Origin: Juglans regia | Lineage: Eukaryota; Streptophyta; Magnoliopsida; Fagales; Juglandaceae | Assembly (NCBI RefSeq): GCF_001411555.2 | Contig: NC_049916.1 | Span: 8,521,889 to 8,585,888, forward strand | Length of the DNA stretch: 64,000 nt | Direction: 5' to 3' | The notes under the pieces: generated by a model | What the model was told of the DNA's origin: nothing | Databases searched by the model: none | What the model saw: only the letters and a program-made list of their open reading frames with translations | Program-made: the position numbers and the translations under genes | Shown: positions 34,430 to 45,562 of the stretch, one piece after another | Numbering within the stretch: position 1 is the stretch's first letter | How the letters are laid out: every line of letters starts with the position of its first letter

Positions 34430-34945
34430 TTACATGGTGGCCATAAACTGTCCATTTCGATTGAACTCATTTACAACTAAGAGAGAATCTAATTCAATTG
34501 ACATATGATGGATACCAAGATGAAGACACAGTTGTAGCCCCCTAAGGATTGCAAGGCCTTCAAGCTCGATTACATTTAGACTTGCCATTTCTCTTATTGT
34601 TGCTGCCATTATAACTTCACCCTTTAAATCTCTCAATACAGCGCCTATACCTACCACAGATCCATCTTGAGAAAAGGCTACATATACATTCAATTTGAAA
34701 GTGCCAGGTGGTGGGAATTCCCATCTGCAATGATGCCTAATTACAGATAGAGGTTTGTTCCTCAATTCACGAAAACCTTTCTGCATAGCTAAGGCACTTC
34801 CCAATATAGCATCAGCATGTACATCTTTTTCCTCAAACATCTTCATGTTTCTTCTATACCAGCAGCTCCAGCATATTAAAAAGAACAACTCTAGTAACTC
34901 GGCACAATTATAATGTAGCAATTTAAGAGCAGCAACAATAAACAA
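34430..34945 (-). pseudogene. LINE RNase H domain
   Basis: This 171-codon frame carries a plant LINE-type RNase H: CRWEFPPPGTFKLNVYVAFS, then VVGIGAVLRDLKGEVIMA, IELEGLAILRGLQLCL and IELDSLLVV. The first catalytic Asp, normally in KLNVDGA, is replaced by Tyr (LNVYVAF), so the domain is probably inactive. The preceding part (FLICWSCWYRRNMKMFEE) matches the linker usually found upstream. It follows other LINE frames in order. Confidence 0.7.
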
Positions 34946-35412
34946 GCTGGACTCATTAATCTGGAACTGCTTTGGGAAGTTTTTAATCTAGACTTCTCTA
35001 ATTGATGGGAAGGAGAGTAATACATGCAAAGTATCTTCTCTACTATCATCACAGAAAACACAATTTTTTGCAATATTAACATGTTTCTTTCGAAGGTTAT
35101 GCTTAGTAGGTAATACTCCTTTAACAGCCTTCCATTCAAACACTCTTACTTTAGAAGGGAGTTTCATAGCCTAGATAGATTTCCACAATTTCCTGATAAG
35201 AGCAGTATTTTATGCTTCACCACTTTGTGTCACCATATTTGTTAATCTGAAAAGTCTATAGCCACTCTTGACTGTGTATCTCTCATGAGCTTCAAGGCTT
35301 CAAGCGTCCAGCAAACCACACTTGAATTTCCTTGACTAAGCACAATCTTAACGATTTGTAGTGCCACTGCAAGAGGGAACATGGTTGTAATTTTGTTAAC
35401 ATCCCATTCTGT

Positions 35413-35793
35413 CTACTCAGGGACAAATAATGAATTCACAGTAGCTTCCTCTGCACCTATAACAAACACAGAGTTCATATCAGCAATCCTTTTAAACTCT
35501 GGTACCCATATATCAGTCCATACTTTCACTATATTCCCAAAACCAATTCTCCATCTGCACCCATCATTCAGCTTTGAAATTGTGCCCCAAACTCCTCTCC
35601 ATACATAGGAAGGATTGCTTCCTAAACCAGCATTTAGAAAATGGTTATTTGAAAAATATTTAGCCTTAAACAAACTATGTAGTAACGAGTTTGTATTTGA
35701 CATTATTCGCCATCCCTGCTTGGCCAAAAGAGCATCATTAAAGATCCTCAAATTCTTGAATCTCATCCCACCTTCCTTTTTTGTTGCACACAT
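35413..35793 (-). pseudogene. LINE region downstream of reverse transcriptase
   Basis: This frame has KKEGGMRFKNLRIFNDALLA, QGWRIMSNTNSLLHSLFKAK and VWRGVWGTISKLNDGCRWRI followed by GFGNIVKVWTDIWVP. It is the conserved segment between reverse transcriptase and the zf-RVT/RNase H region of plant LINEs. The frame is open for 126 codons but is disconnected from its neighbours by stops. Confidence 0.75.
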
Positions 35794-36009
35794 CTTTGGT
35801 CAACTCATCCAATAAATTTTCTTCTCTTCATTTTTCTACTCCCATCAGAATTTTGCCATCATTTGTTCAAGATCATGACATAAGGAAGATGGAAGCTTGA
35901 AACAGCTCATAGAATATGTAGGAATTGCTTGGGCTACAGCTTTAATCAAAACTTCATTTCCACCGACCAAGAGTACCTTTTCTTTTCATCCTTGCAACTT
36001 TCTCCACAC

Positions 36010-36549
36010 TCAATGCTTTTGACCAGAAGATGCTTCGTAGCAATTGAGAATGGATTGAATTTTCTGATTTTCTTGCATATTAGCCTTACAAAATAAAAGA
36101 CTATCATTTGCAAAAAGTATATGAGAGATCTTGGGAGCATCTCTACAAATCTTCATAGCTGAAATTTTCCCTCTTCTCTCGGCATGTTTGATCAATGAAA
36201 TCAAACATTCAGTACATAGTAAGAATAAGTAAGGAGAAAGAGGGTCACCTTGTCTCAAACCTCTAGAAGGAGCAAATGGACCTTTTGAAACAGGGTTCTT
36301 CTTCATCGAGGATGAAGATGGCGAAGAGCTATGTTGTATGGCCTCATTCAATCTTGTTGTTTTATGAAAGCCCTCCATGGACACATCGGCACGCAACCAG
36401 GGACCGAAAGGCAACATTGTTTCAGCGTTAACATCCATTGGGTTTGGATTATTCATAGTGACACAATCCTTGTACTGATGACCCACCTTTCCACACTCAT
36501 AATAGAAATTGGATAGCCGTTCATACACAAATCGAACCCAAAACACCAA
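36010..36549 (-). pseudogene. LINE zinc knuckle fused to reverse transcriptase core (deletion chimera)
   Basis: One open frame of 179 codons (opening at a GTG) joins two parts that are normally over 1 kb apart. Residues about 15-32 (YYECGKVGHQYKDC) are the ORF1 zinc knuckle with its first Cys changed to Tyr. After a Ser-rich linker (SSPSSSSMKK), residues from about 95 are the reverse transcriptase core (SRGLRQGDPLSPYLFLLCTE) ending in FANDSLLF. There the second catalytic Asp of FADD is Asn. The endonuclease and reverse transcriptase fingers are deleted. Activity is not expected. Confidence 0.7.
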
Positions 36550-36837
36550 AACACTCCCAATGGACCAAGATCTACATGAGTACCCCTCATCAAAGGTTGC
36601 GTAATATCTATCTTCACCCTAATACGCAAAAACTCCCCCCAAACTACCCCATCTGGAACACCCTGCACCTCCTCTACTATGCCAATTTGTTCCCCTACAA
36701 GCCTTCCTACATTTTCATTCATCGCATTGAAGGGCATATTATACACCCTTATCTAGAACGAAGCTTCAAATAAACAAATCTTTGCTACCTCCAGTTGTTT
36801 TAACAAAACCAAATTACGATCAAAGGACCATGGGCCC
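36453..36837 (-). pseudogene. LINE DUF4283-like domain fragment
   Basis: The frame reads RNLVLLKQLEVAKICLFEAS, then YNMPFNAMNENVGRLVGEQI and WGEFLRIRVKIDITQPLMRG. This is the DUF4283 nucleic-acid-binding part of plant LINE ORF1 products, directly upstream of the zinc knuckle. A frameshift separates it from the knuckle frame near 36550. Confidence 0.65.
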
Positions 36838-37400
36838 CCTGGTCCAACTCCTGTGTCATGTCTGTCCTTCGTAGGCGGGCTGGCTATTCCCGAGAAAAAG
36901 TTTCAGAGGTTTGGCATCTACACAAGAAAAGGCTATCACCCATAGCACGTAAGGTGCTGAAAATGAGACCCGTTAATGCCTCCTAAGCAAGTACCCCTTC
37001 TTCCAAGAAGTTATCGTGCAGATGCGAAGACAAGCCGTATGCCCCAAGAGGTCGAGGACTGGGGTCTCTAATCCCAAACGCATTCAAGAGAAGATCCAAT
37101 CTAGAGGTACTACTCGAGAGCTGCTATCTCGTTTATCTCTAACATCATCAAATTCTACCAGCAACATTTTTGCACCCAACTCCTTGAAAACAATCTTATG
37201 AGAAGGCTACCATACCCGCTTCATTGTATTCTTGAGTGCCTCTCTGTTAAAATATTAATCAGTTACTGAAGACATAATCAAACAACGTTCCTGCGGGAAC
37301 AACATTTTTCTCTTTCTCTGATAAGGACAAATGTTGACACAGAACATATAGATTTTCTGCCATCGAAGACATCAAAAAATCTGTACGAGAGACATGAGAG

Positions 37401-39617
37401 AGACCCCTACCCGGAGAGGAAAAGGAAACAAAAATACTGAATATTTATGAAGAACGTGGAATGCAATTCATGCATGTCAAGTAATGCAACGCAACGTTAT
37501 GTTGGGATCTTAATTTAAGCCATTTCTTACCTCATAAAACCTCTTATCTGCCAATTCCAAATTAAGATGCAATGTGAAATGGCCATGCCCAATTACTACT
37601 TTAGAACCCCATCTTTCTAGCACATTCCAATCTTGCACACCAAGGCAACATTATATTACGTACAAGGCATTTCGGTAGGCCAAAGACCCACTGTTGATGG
37701 GTTTGAGATCCTCTCAAAGTACTTTTTATCCGAATTCGAGAGTTTCAACTGATAAAAAGATCGAAACATGAATTGAATTCTACAATATAATTTATTGAAC
37801 ACTTAATACATCATAAAATATCACACTGGTAATAATAAATATTTTAGATTAATACACTTTATAACGTGTCTATTTGTCTCTCACACTACTTGAGTCCCTT
37901 GAATTTGGACAGAAATGTTAATTCTTACCTGTCCAAAGAAGAAGAAGAAGAAGAAGAAAAAAAAAAAAGAAGCTAGAAAAGTAAACATATAATTAATGAC
38001 TTTTAATTGCACCATGCCAGCTTTAGTGAGATATAATAAAAAGAATAAGAAGCATGCATGGGGTCCTTTGGCACATGCTTTGTGGGAGAAATAATAATCT
38101 AAGATGTGTTCTTATCACAAGTAGTACTGCAGCAAGTATAGACAGACCTCGATCGATCCAGATGCTAGGAAGTTTTACTAACAAGCCGTCATAATCCCGT
38201 TCATGCATATTCAATGTTCATGATCACTGTAAGCTGGGAGAGCATTATCTCCTATTTAGATACATATATAGATTTCAAACATTAAGCTCACATGCATGAA
38301 TGTTATCATGACGAGTAGTTTTCATCTACAGTAAAAACGTTTCTCCAAAAATACAAAACTCTTCTCAAACTTATTTCATATTTAATTAAGAGAAAATGTT
38401 AGTTTATTCTTTCATTTTGACCGTTTGTGTATTTAATTTTTTTTAATTAATAATTAAAAAAATAAATTTTAATGAATTAGTATATTTTTTTATTTTTTAA
38501 AAATATTTAATTATGTTAAAAAAATATGAAAAAAATAAGAAAAAAAAATCAAAATGACCTAACGATCAAATGAAGCGGTGCTCTTCAGGCGGCAGAGTAG
38601 CACCGCTCTTAATTAAGCACTTCTACTTTCATTTCATTAAATTGTGAGGCCCACGTACACTTTCATCTCACACTTCTACATTATTAATTTTAAGTTAGGA
38701 CCCATGCTTTCATGCACAAAAATGTATAAAACTTTTATCTCAACTTCAGTTTTTTGATCACATGATGTGATCATTTGCTAGATCTAAGATCTTTAAGAAT
38801 TTTGTTTAGAATTCTAGGATCTTCATGAATACCTAAACACATGAAGTAGATCTTATATTATTTATTGATCATGACATGAATAATAATAATAATTATTAAT
38901 GAATGACTCATTATATATATATATATACACACCACATTAGACCTGCGAATTCAAATAAAAAATAAAAAATTATAATCCATTTTGTCAAAAGCTTAATGAT
39001 CAAAAAGTCGTAGATAATAAGCCAAAGCAAAATAAATGGTCCTAGGCCATATCTTCGTAATTAAATACTAGCACGACTTAATGTTAATCATGATTGATTA
39101 GGGTCTCCTTCAATCATTTTCACGTGTGGGTCTTCAAAACCATGAAAAATAATAAGACTGATCTTCCCTAAAACTACTGACCTTATACATGAAAACCATC
39201 AAGCTAATATAATTTTGTTATAAAAGAAAGAAGGTGCCGACATCTTGAGTATGCTAAAATATATACAAATGGGGCCATGGGGCCCTAGATTAATTTCTTT
39301 TTATTTGTGCTTGCAATCTGGGATATTTTGGACTTTTTCTTTTTCCTCTTCAAACCAATATTGTGGGTCCGACCACTTGATGGTTGAGTTTCAAAATCTA
39401 CTTGCAACCTCTATCAAAACAAGCGAAAGCAGTTAGAATGAATTAGGCTATATAATCTTCCTTTACAAAAAGGAACCCTTTTAATTCTCTTTTGAATTTA
39501 AGAAAACTCAGGAGTACCAAACTTTCTTTTAAGATTAAAAAAAGGTTCTAGTCAAGGTTGTGAAGTGACTCTTATTATCTTCAAGTAGAAGGCAGGCAAT
39601 TAGATAATAAGATATTG
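37401..39617. other. Intergenic AT-rich DNA
   Basis: No gene recognised. It has an AAG microsatellite (37937-37960), an (AT)n run at 38910-38927 and a small perfect hairpin at 38574-38607. Short frames are without domains. Confidence 0.4.
38574..38607. repeat. Small inverted repeat (hairpin)
   Basis: AGCGGTGCT (38574-38582) and AGCACCGCT (38599-38607) are perfectly complementary 9-mers separated by 16 bp, inside very AT-rich DNA. The GC-rich stem stands out. It may be part of a degenerate MITE. Confidence 0.5.
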
Positions 39618-39968
39618 AGGTATCGTTTGAAATTTGGATTAAATTGAGATCAGTTCAGTTCAATTTAATTTAATTTTAAGTTGAATCTAACATTCATATA
39701 CTTAATTCGCAAATTATTAAATTCATCTAAACTCAAAATCTCTTTACACGTAGAACCCACAATCTTTTTCAACTCAATACTTCTTTATATGCAGAACCTA
39801 CAACCTTTTTCAACTTCTCATAAATATATCTAAACTCATCTTAATAATATTTAAACAAATCTAAACTCATCTTAGGTGAGTCTCATAAAACTCACTCCAC
39901 CATCTCAACTTATTACTATTCATAAATAACTTAATTCATCTAAACTCAATTTAACATCTAAACGAAGC
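39618..39968 (-). mobile_element. MITE, family M2, copy 2
   Basis: Ends are GAGGTATCGTTTGAAATTTG and AACATCTAAACGAAGC. Interior blocks include AATCTAACATTCA, AACCCACAATCTTTTTCAAC and TCTAAACTCATCTTA. Read in reverse complement these match copies 25783-26098 and 42285-42605. Non-coding, about 350 bp. Confidence 0.65.
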
Positions 39969-41830
39969 TTGAGAGAAATCCAAAGTGAACCTTGCTACTT
40001 TTTTTTTCTTTACATAGAAATACTTTAATCATAAAATAATTTTATAAAAATAAAATTTTAAATTAATATAATTTGATGTAATACATTAATTTATAAATTT
40101 AATTTTATAAAATCTCTACATAATTATAGCATTAACGAGAAACTCGAGTCATTAAGATGAATAAAAAATAAATACATGATGCAGTTCAATCTTAATATTC
40201 ATAATTTAACAATAAACGCACATTGCAGCTTTTAACTTCTTCAATGATGAAATGTAATGAGGTTAATGATTTATATTAAGGGTAGTTTGATATATTTATC
40301 AATTTTATTGTTTTTTAATGTTTGAAAACCTCTTTGGATATCCATTAAACCTAAAGATAAACCAAAGTAGGTAATGATATCAAACCTAACTCTCCAGCCA
40401 AATCAAAGCCCTAGCCTGCTAGACTCTATGGATTTTTTTCTCACTGTCTACAGTAAAAACTAATCATCTGAGTTTCCTAATGCTTTTACAATCCCAACTA
40501 AACTGACAATGATGTTGGTTCTAATTTGCTCACTATTTCATCTCCTATTTTCTTGAGATTCCAACCTTTAAGGGTAGGGGATAAAGTGGTTCTAGCTCAG
40601 GATTTGCTAGTCATGACACATGGATTATATGGTCAATTTTTTAACAGATTTTGTATTAATAGGTAATAATTATTATTATTATTTTAAAAATATTTACTTA
40701 ATTATTAAGTAAAAAAAATATTAATAAAAAAATAAAAAACTCAACAATAAAAATTAGCGATAATAGTAATATTTTCCATTACTTTAATATAATTATCCCT
40801 TTCTCCCTTCCCATACAAAATCAAGCCCCCCACCCCCACCTTCTTGCTTTAATTCATTATTAAATAAATAAATAAAAATCAAAAGCATTGTCGGTATATA
40901 GATTTGAATTAATCTTAAACTTGCGTTTAATATATATATATATATATGGACATCGTGACTAAGGTCTAGGTCTAATCACTATCACATTCTTGCAATGCTC
41001 TCTCAAGAATCTGAAAGGAAAAATCCATTGCTATAACTCGTGCATTCCAAGGCAAAAAATGACCTCTAGCGTTATATAGAACGACCTTGATGACATGGTT
41101 GAGTCAGAGATTACTCAAATTAAACATATTTATGAAAAATCCCTCGGACTTCTCGGCCAAAAAATTCTAAAACTCGTCTTGCAATTTCAGATTAAATGTT
41201 TAAACAACCTTGAGGGATTTTTATAAATATTAGACACGAATCATCCTAACCATTCCACCAAAAACAAATTCCCACAATAAATTACACAAAAATTAACTAA
41301 AAAATTAGTTGGAGAGAGGGAGATGGGTACGTGGAGTTCCATATGAGGAAAGATGGAGCGGAGCTGATCAAGAAGCGACGGTGCAGAAAATAAAATCGGA
41401 GAAGAAGAGGAGCAACGGAGCCTCTTGAAGGAAGGTGAAGATGGAGGAGGGAGAGGGAGGAAACTAGAAGGGGAGCATGAGATGGGTTTCAGATACTGGG
41501 AAACTGGAATGGAACGCACCGTTTAGGAAAATGTAAACTCCCGTGTTTGTTCGTGCGCATCCTGCACCAACTCTTCTGCGTACAGAGTTTTCCTTTTGCA
41601 AAATAACTTTATTGTTTTAGTTGTAAAGTGGTTGTTAACTAGTCGGAAGGGAATCATTGTTCGATCCGTATTCATCAGACAAAACCTATATATTGCACGG
41701 AAAAGATTCACAATAAGAAAAACAAGATCAACTTATTCGAGACATCCTAGCAAGTTTCAAATTTTATTATGACAGACTTAATTATAAAGAATTTTGTTAC
41801 TCATAATCTTTACTCATTACGTTTATTTTT
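39969..41830. other. Intergenic DNA, possible degenerate exon
   Basis: Mostly AT-rich, with (AT)n at about 40931-40948. The only gene-like stretch is on the minus strand at 41241-41519, a frame rich in Ser and Pro (CSPSSFLPLPPPSSPSFKRL) that resembles a plastid transit peptide. It begins at GTG rather than ATG, with a stop just upstream, and no partner exon was recognised. I do not call a gene here. Confidence 0.3.
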
Positions 41831-41832
41831 AG

Positions 41833-42268
41833 TTTATTTTATTCTTTTTAAAATAATTGAATTTTTCTATTCATTATCCATACACCACATATTTAATAAA
41901 ATAAAAAAATAAAAAAAATATGATATATGAAGTGTGAAGATAATGAGTATAATTTTTCAATTAAAAATTAGTCAAAATGACTTATGGCATGTAAATTGCT
42001 ATATATATATATATATATATGCATATGGCCATCTTGTTCCTGCTAGCTATTAAGTTTATTTTATTTTTCTTAAAATAATTGAATTTTTCTATTCATTATC
42101 CATACACCATATATTTAATAAAATAAAAAAATAAAAATAAATATGATATATGATGTGTGAGGATGATGAGTATAATTTTTCAATTAAAAAATAGTCAAAA
42201 TGACTTATGGCATGTAAATTGCTATATATATATGCATATGGCCATCTTGTTCCTGCTAGCTATTAAGT
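41833..42268 (+). repeat. 222-bp tandem duplication
   Basis: Copy 1 (41833-42054) and copy 2 (42055-42268) share AATAATTGAATTTTTCTATT, TCATTATCCATACACCA, AATGACTTATGGCATGTAAA and ATGGCCATCTTGTTCCTGCT. They differ mainly in (AT)n and A-tract lengths plus scattered substitutions. Non-coding. Confidence 0.9.
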
Positions 42269-42284
42269 CATATAATAAAATTCT

Positions 42285-42605
42285 ATTTGGATGTTGAACT
42301 GAGTTAAGTTCTTTATAAATAGTAGTGAGTTGAGATGATGAAGAAAGTTTTGTAGGGTCCACCTGAAATGAGTTTAGATGTATTTGGATGTTAAAATAAA
42401 TTTAGATGTATTTATGAAAAGTTGAAAAAGATTACAGATCTCACGTGTAAAAAAGTGTTGAGTTGAAAAAAGTTATAGGTCTCATGTGTAAAGATATTTT
42501 GAGCCGAGATAAATTTAGTAATTTGAAAGTTAGGTATTTTAATATTAGATTCAGTTTAAAATTAGACCAAACTCAATTCAATTCAAATTTCAGACTAGAT
42601 CTAAA
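42285..42605 (+). mobile_element. MITE, family M2, copy 3
   Basis: Begins ATTTGGATGTTGAACTGAGT and ends near AATTCAAATTTCAGACTAGAT. It carries ACAGATCTCACGTGTAA, GAGTTGAAAAAAGTTATAGG and GATAAATTTAGTAATTTGAA, matching the other M2 copies in order. Confidence 0.65.
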
Positions 42606-42669
42606 TATACAAGTAGAATACTATCTTATGACGCTTTAGACAGAAACTACATGAACAACCTCAAATTGT

Positions 42670-42670
<1 letters not shown>

Positions 42671-42732
<62 letters not shown>
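42671..42732 (+). repeat. (CT)n(AT)n compound microsatellite
   Basis: About 18 CT units run directly into about 12 AT units. Protein-like frames across it (Ser-Leu or Tyr-Ile repeats) are artefacts. Confidence 0.95.
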
Positions 42733-43149
42733 CCGGGCCGCAGAGATAGAGATTAATAGTTGTTGGTATAGTGTCAGCATCAGTGGTGTGCCGTTGAGAC
42801 CCAGAGCAGCAAAGGGACCTTTCATGTTTGAATATGTACTATTAAAGGGTTTTAGTCTAAAAGCAACAAAACATAGTTGAGGTTGTTGAGGGAACAAAAA
42901 AAAAAAATACCCATGCAGCATTATCTCCTTAAAAAACCAGTTGCATGTAAAGTATACTAAATTCCATACCAATGACAGTTAAAAGCTTTTATTAATTAAT
43001 ATAAAATAAAAAGCTAATTTAAAGCTAGCTAGCTTTCTGATCTCTCCATTCTGATTCTTCAAGGGATAGCAACGATATTTATCAAAAGACCGTAAGGGCA
43101 GCAGCTTTTCTCTCTTGCTTTTATTAATTTGTTATCTTATCCTCCTAAG

Positions 43150-43242
43150 TGCATAAATATTGATCTCGTTTATTTAGATAGATAAGATAAAATTAGATAA
43201 AAATTAAAAATTAAATAAAATATTATTAGAATATAATTTTTT
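43150..43242 (-). mobile_element. MITE family M1 fragment
   Basis: The stretch CTCGTTTATTTAGATAGATA and then AAATTAAAAATTAAATAAAATATTATTAGAATAT matches one end of M1 in reverse orientation. The other half is absent. Confidence 0.45.
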
Positions 43243-43345
43243 TAATACGACTTGTGAAGGTCAACTATGGCATTGGTTTCAATACATGCAAATCCACCAT
43301 GCTCCCAGCTTCACACTTCACAGACTAACAAATAAAAGTTCTATT

Positions 43346-43542
43346 TAGGCCCTGTTCAGATAGTAAAAGTGTTTTATCTTATCTCATAATTACAAATTTC
43401 TTAAATTTTCACACAAAATATAATAAATAATTCAACTTTTTCAAATTTCAAAACAATAATAATATTATAAAATAATATTTTAACAGTATTTTATTCAACT
43501 TTTAATTTTCATCTCAACTCACTATCCAAACGATACCTTAAT
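43346..43542 (+). mobile_element. MITE, family M1, copy 2
   Basis: Ends TAGGCCCTGTTCAGATAGT and ACTATCCAAACGATACCTTA form imperfect inverted repeats. The interior has AATTTTCACACAAAATATAA, AATAATTCAACTTTTTC and AACAATAATAATATTATAAA. About 197 bp, non-coding; the best preserved of the three M1 copies here. Confidence 0.7.
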
Positions 43543-43588
43543 GTAAAAACGGGGGCTCAGTAACTTAGCTTCCTTTGTTCGGACCCTT

Positions 43589-44052
43589 TAGGGTTGTGCA
43601 TTCGGGACCTTTTTTTTCGGATCAATTTTTTTTTTTTTGGCTCCAATCTGAAGTTTTGAAAATTGAGTTCTTCGTCTAGATATTTGTCTGAATATCTGGA
43701 TTAATATGTATTCGTCCTTATCTAGATGCACGTACGGTTATATAATTCGGGTACCAAGTTAATATCCAGTATACGGAACCGAGTTTTACATTAAAAAAAT
43801 TGCCTTATAAATAAAATGGCGTCGTTTTAGTCTTCAAAAAGACTGTTTTGTATTTGTATCCATCAACTTTAAAACGGTATTTTAACAAATTCGAATATCT
43901 AATTACAATCGAATATCCAGATTTTCATAACCAGGCACCCACTCAGATTCTAATTAGATAAATCCGAGTGGGTACTTATATTGTTTTATAAACCTGGATG
44001 TGGATCTAGATATAACCAAATACCTAGATCCACATCTAAATTTACACCCTTA
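43589..44052. mobile_element. hAT-like MITE (464 bp)
   Basis: Termini TAGGGTTGTGCATTC and, reversed, TAAGGGTGTAAATTT belong to the AGGGTGTAAA-type hAT ends. The flanks GGACCCTT (43581-43588) and GCACCCTT (44053-44060) match at 7 of 8 bases, as expected for an 8-bp hAT target duplication. The interior has several self-complementary words (CACTCAGATT...ATCCGAGTG) and no coding frame. Confidence 0.65.
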
Positions 44053-44060
44053 GCACCCTT

Positions 44061-44743
44061 TTAACACAACGAGATGCAACAATTTCTGATATATAAGTCA
44101 TCCATATATTTTTATATTCAATACATATTTTATAACATGTGGATCTCATTAAGTTTATTAATACAATAGAAATTTCTTACATATGCGAACTTGGCCGCAA
44201 ATACCATAAATTCACTATTGGTCATAAAAAAAATGTAAATTATCATAATTTTACTCATTTAATTCGGTCTCACTCACGCAAAAATCATAATACAAGAAAC
44301 ATTGCAATAATGCTACTTAATTTTACATAGCGAGTATTCATTTCCATGTAATACATTGTATGATTATTATTTTAAGTGAACACTCAATACTTGGCACAAA
44401 CTAATCTCTATTCTCTAACAGATACAACTTTATCTCTTTTAAGATTTTCTATGACATTGAGACACTTGATATCAATATTCTTTATCCTGATTTTTTATAG
44501 ACTTATCCCACAATAGATAATCTTGGTATTATTGTTCTCTGTAATGCCTCATGTGTAAGATCTTCATAGCGTACTATAACATTTTCTCTATGGTAGACAA
44601 GCAACTATACTATCTGTTGTCCACACCTACAACATAATTTCACTATCCATATAACTATCATCAAATGGTTAATTAATTGTTTAATCAAATTTTAACCCTT
44701 GGTTCCTTAAAGAAACTAATGGTTCTACTACCAAACTAATGTC
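44061..44743. other. Intergenic DNA
   Basis: No gene or element recognised between the hAT-like MITE and the copia nest. Short frames only. Confidence 0.4.
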
Positions 44744-44748
44744 ATTTC

Positions 44749-44787
44749 TGTTAACTATACCATTCGTACTCAAACTCATGTTGTTCA
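44749..44787 (+). repeat. 5' LTR of copia 3, first part
   Basis: TGTTAACTATACCATTCGTA and the following bases match the start of the 3' LTR at 59604. The LTR is cut at GTTCA (44783-44787), where copia 2 inserted. Confidence 0.8.
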
Positions 44788-45277
44788 TGTAAAAATACGA
44801 AAAACATGCTAGAAAACATAATCTCAATGAACAAATACAGAGTATGGAATGTAGAGAATGTACCTGCAGAAGTCATGATTGGAGAATGCAGATAGACCGA
44901 TCTTCCCCTCCTTGCTCCTCACAAAATATCAGCTAACAATAGGGCAAGCCAATGGACGTATGGAGAGGAGAGGGGACATAGCCTCTTATAAAGAGAAAAC
45001 TTATGGAGTCCTCCCATTAAGGACTCAAATTCCAATGGGTCTAGAAAAAATCTAGAATAAAGACCCTTAAGTTTCCAGGCCTACATACGTAATTTTACCA
45101 CAATTTAGATAAGATATAATCATATATTACTAAGGTGCAATAAATCCCAAATGATCACTCAACTTAGTGGGTTAAACTAAAGTACCATTGTGAGCTATAT
45201 ATATAAATATATATATATCTAACTCGTTTTATAAAACATGCAATCAAATGAAGCTCATATTTGAAATTATTCTAACA
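44788..45277 (-). repeat. 3' LTR of copia 2
   Basis: 490 bp, TGTAAAAATACG...TTATTCTAACA. The neighbouring inside sequence, read on the minus strand, is AAGTAGGAGAA, a polypurine tract directly before TGTTAG. Confidence 0.9.
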
Positions 45278-45562
45278 TTCTCCTACTTGGACAAACATTG
45301 ATTGCTATAAAATAAAAACTTGTTTTGAAAATGACTCTCGAGTTAGACTACATAGGTGGCCACACAAATGGTAGTATGTAGTATGAATTTAACACCAATG
45401 TGATCAAAAGCTATGCTAATTCATATCAGTCTTCATAATGCTTCAAAATGAAGCCACATGTCTCTAAAAGAGACTCATCTTATGTATTTTATTCATATAT
45501 CTCGAGATCATAATGATATTATAATAAAAGACATAAGCCAAATGCATGCTTAAAAACATAGT

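Larger units (their letters stand above)
34207..37400 (-). mobile_element. LINE (L1-like, RNase H type), internally deleted
   Basis: On the minus strand there are, in order, an ORF1-like start (near 37390, with MAENLYVLCQHLSLSEKE), a DUF4283-like domain, a broken zinc knuckle, part of a reverse transcriptase, the C-terminal region after the reverse transcriptase and an RNase H domain. A T-rich run at 34208-34230 (plus strand) marks the poly-A tail. A stretch of about 240 bp (36838-37080) interrupts the DUF4283 region. The endonuclease and the front of the reverse transcriptase are missing. No target duplication was identified. Confidence 0.75.

Noticed and set aside
41241..41519. Possible plastid-targeted protein exon (Ser/Pro-rich N-terminus)
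   Set aside because: Starts at GTG with an upstream stop, no partner exon and no recognisable mature domain; kept only as a remark.
42661..42972. Frames with Ser-Leu or Arg-Glu repeats
   Set aside because: Direct translation of the (CT)n(AT)n microsatellite.
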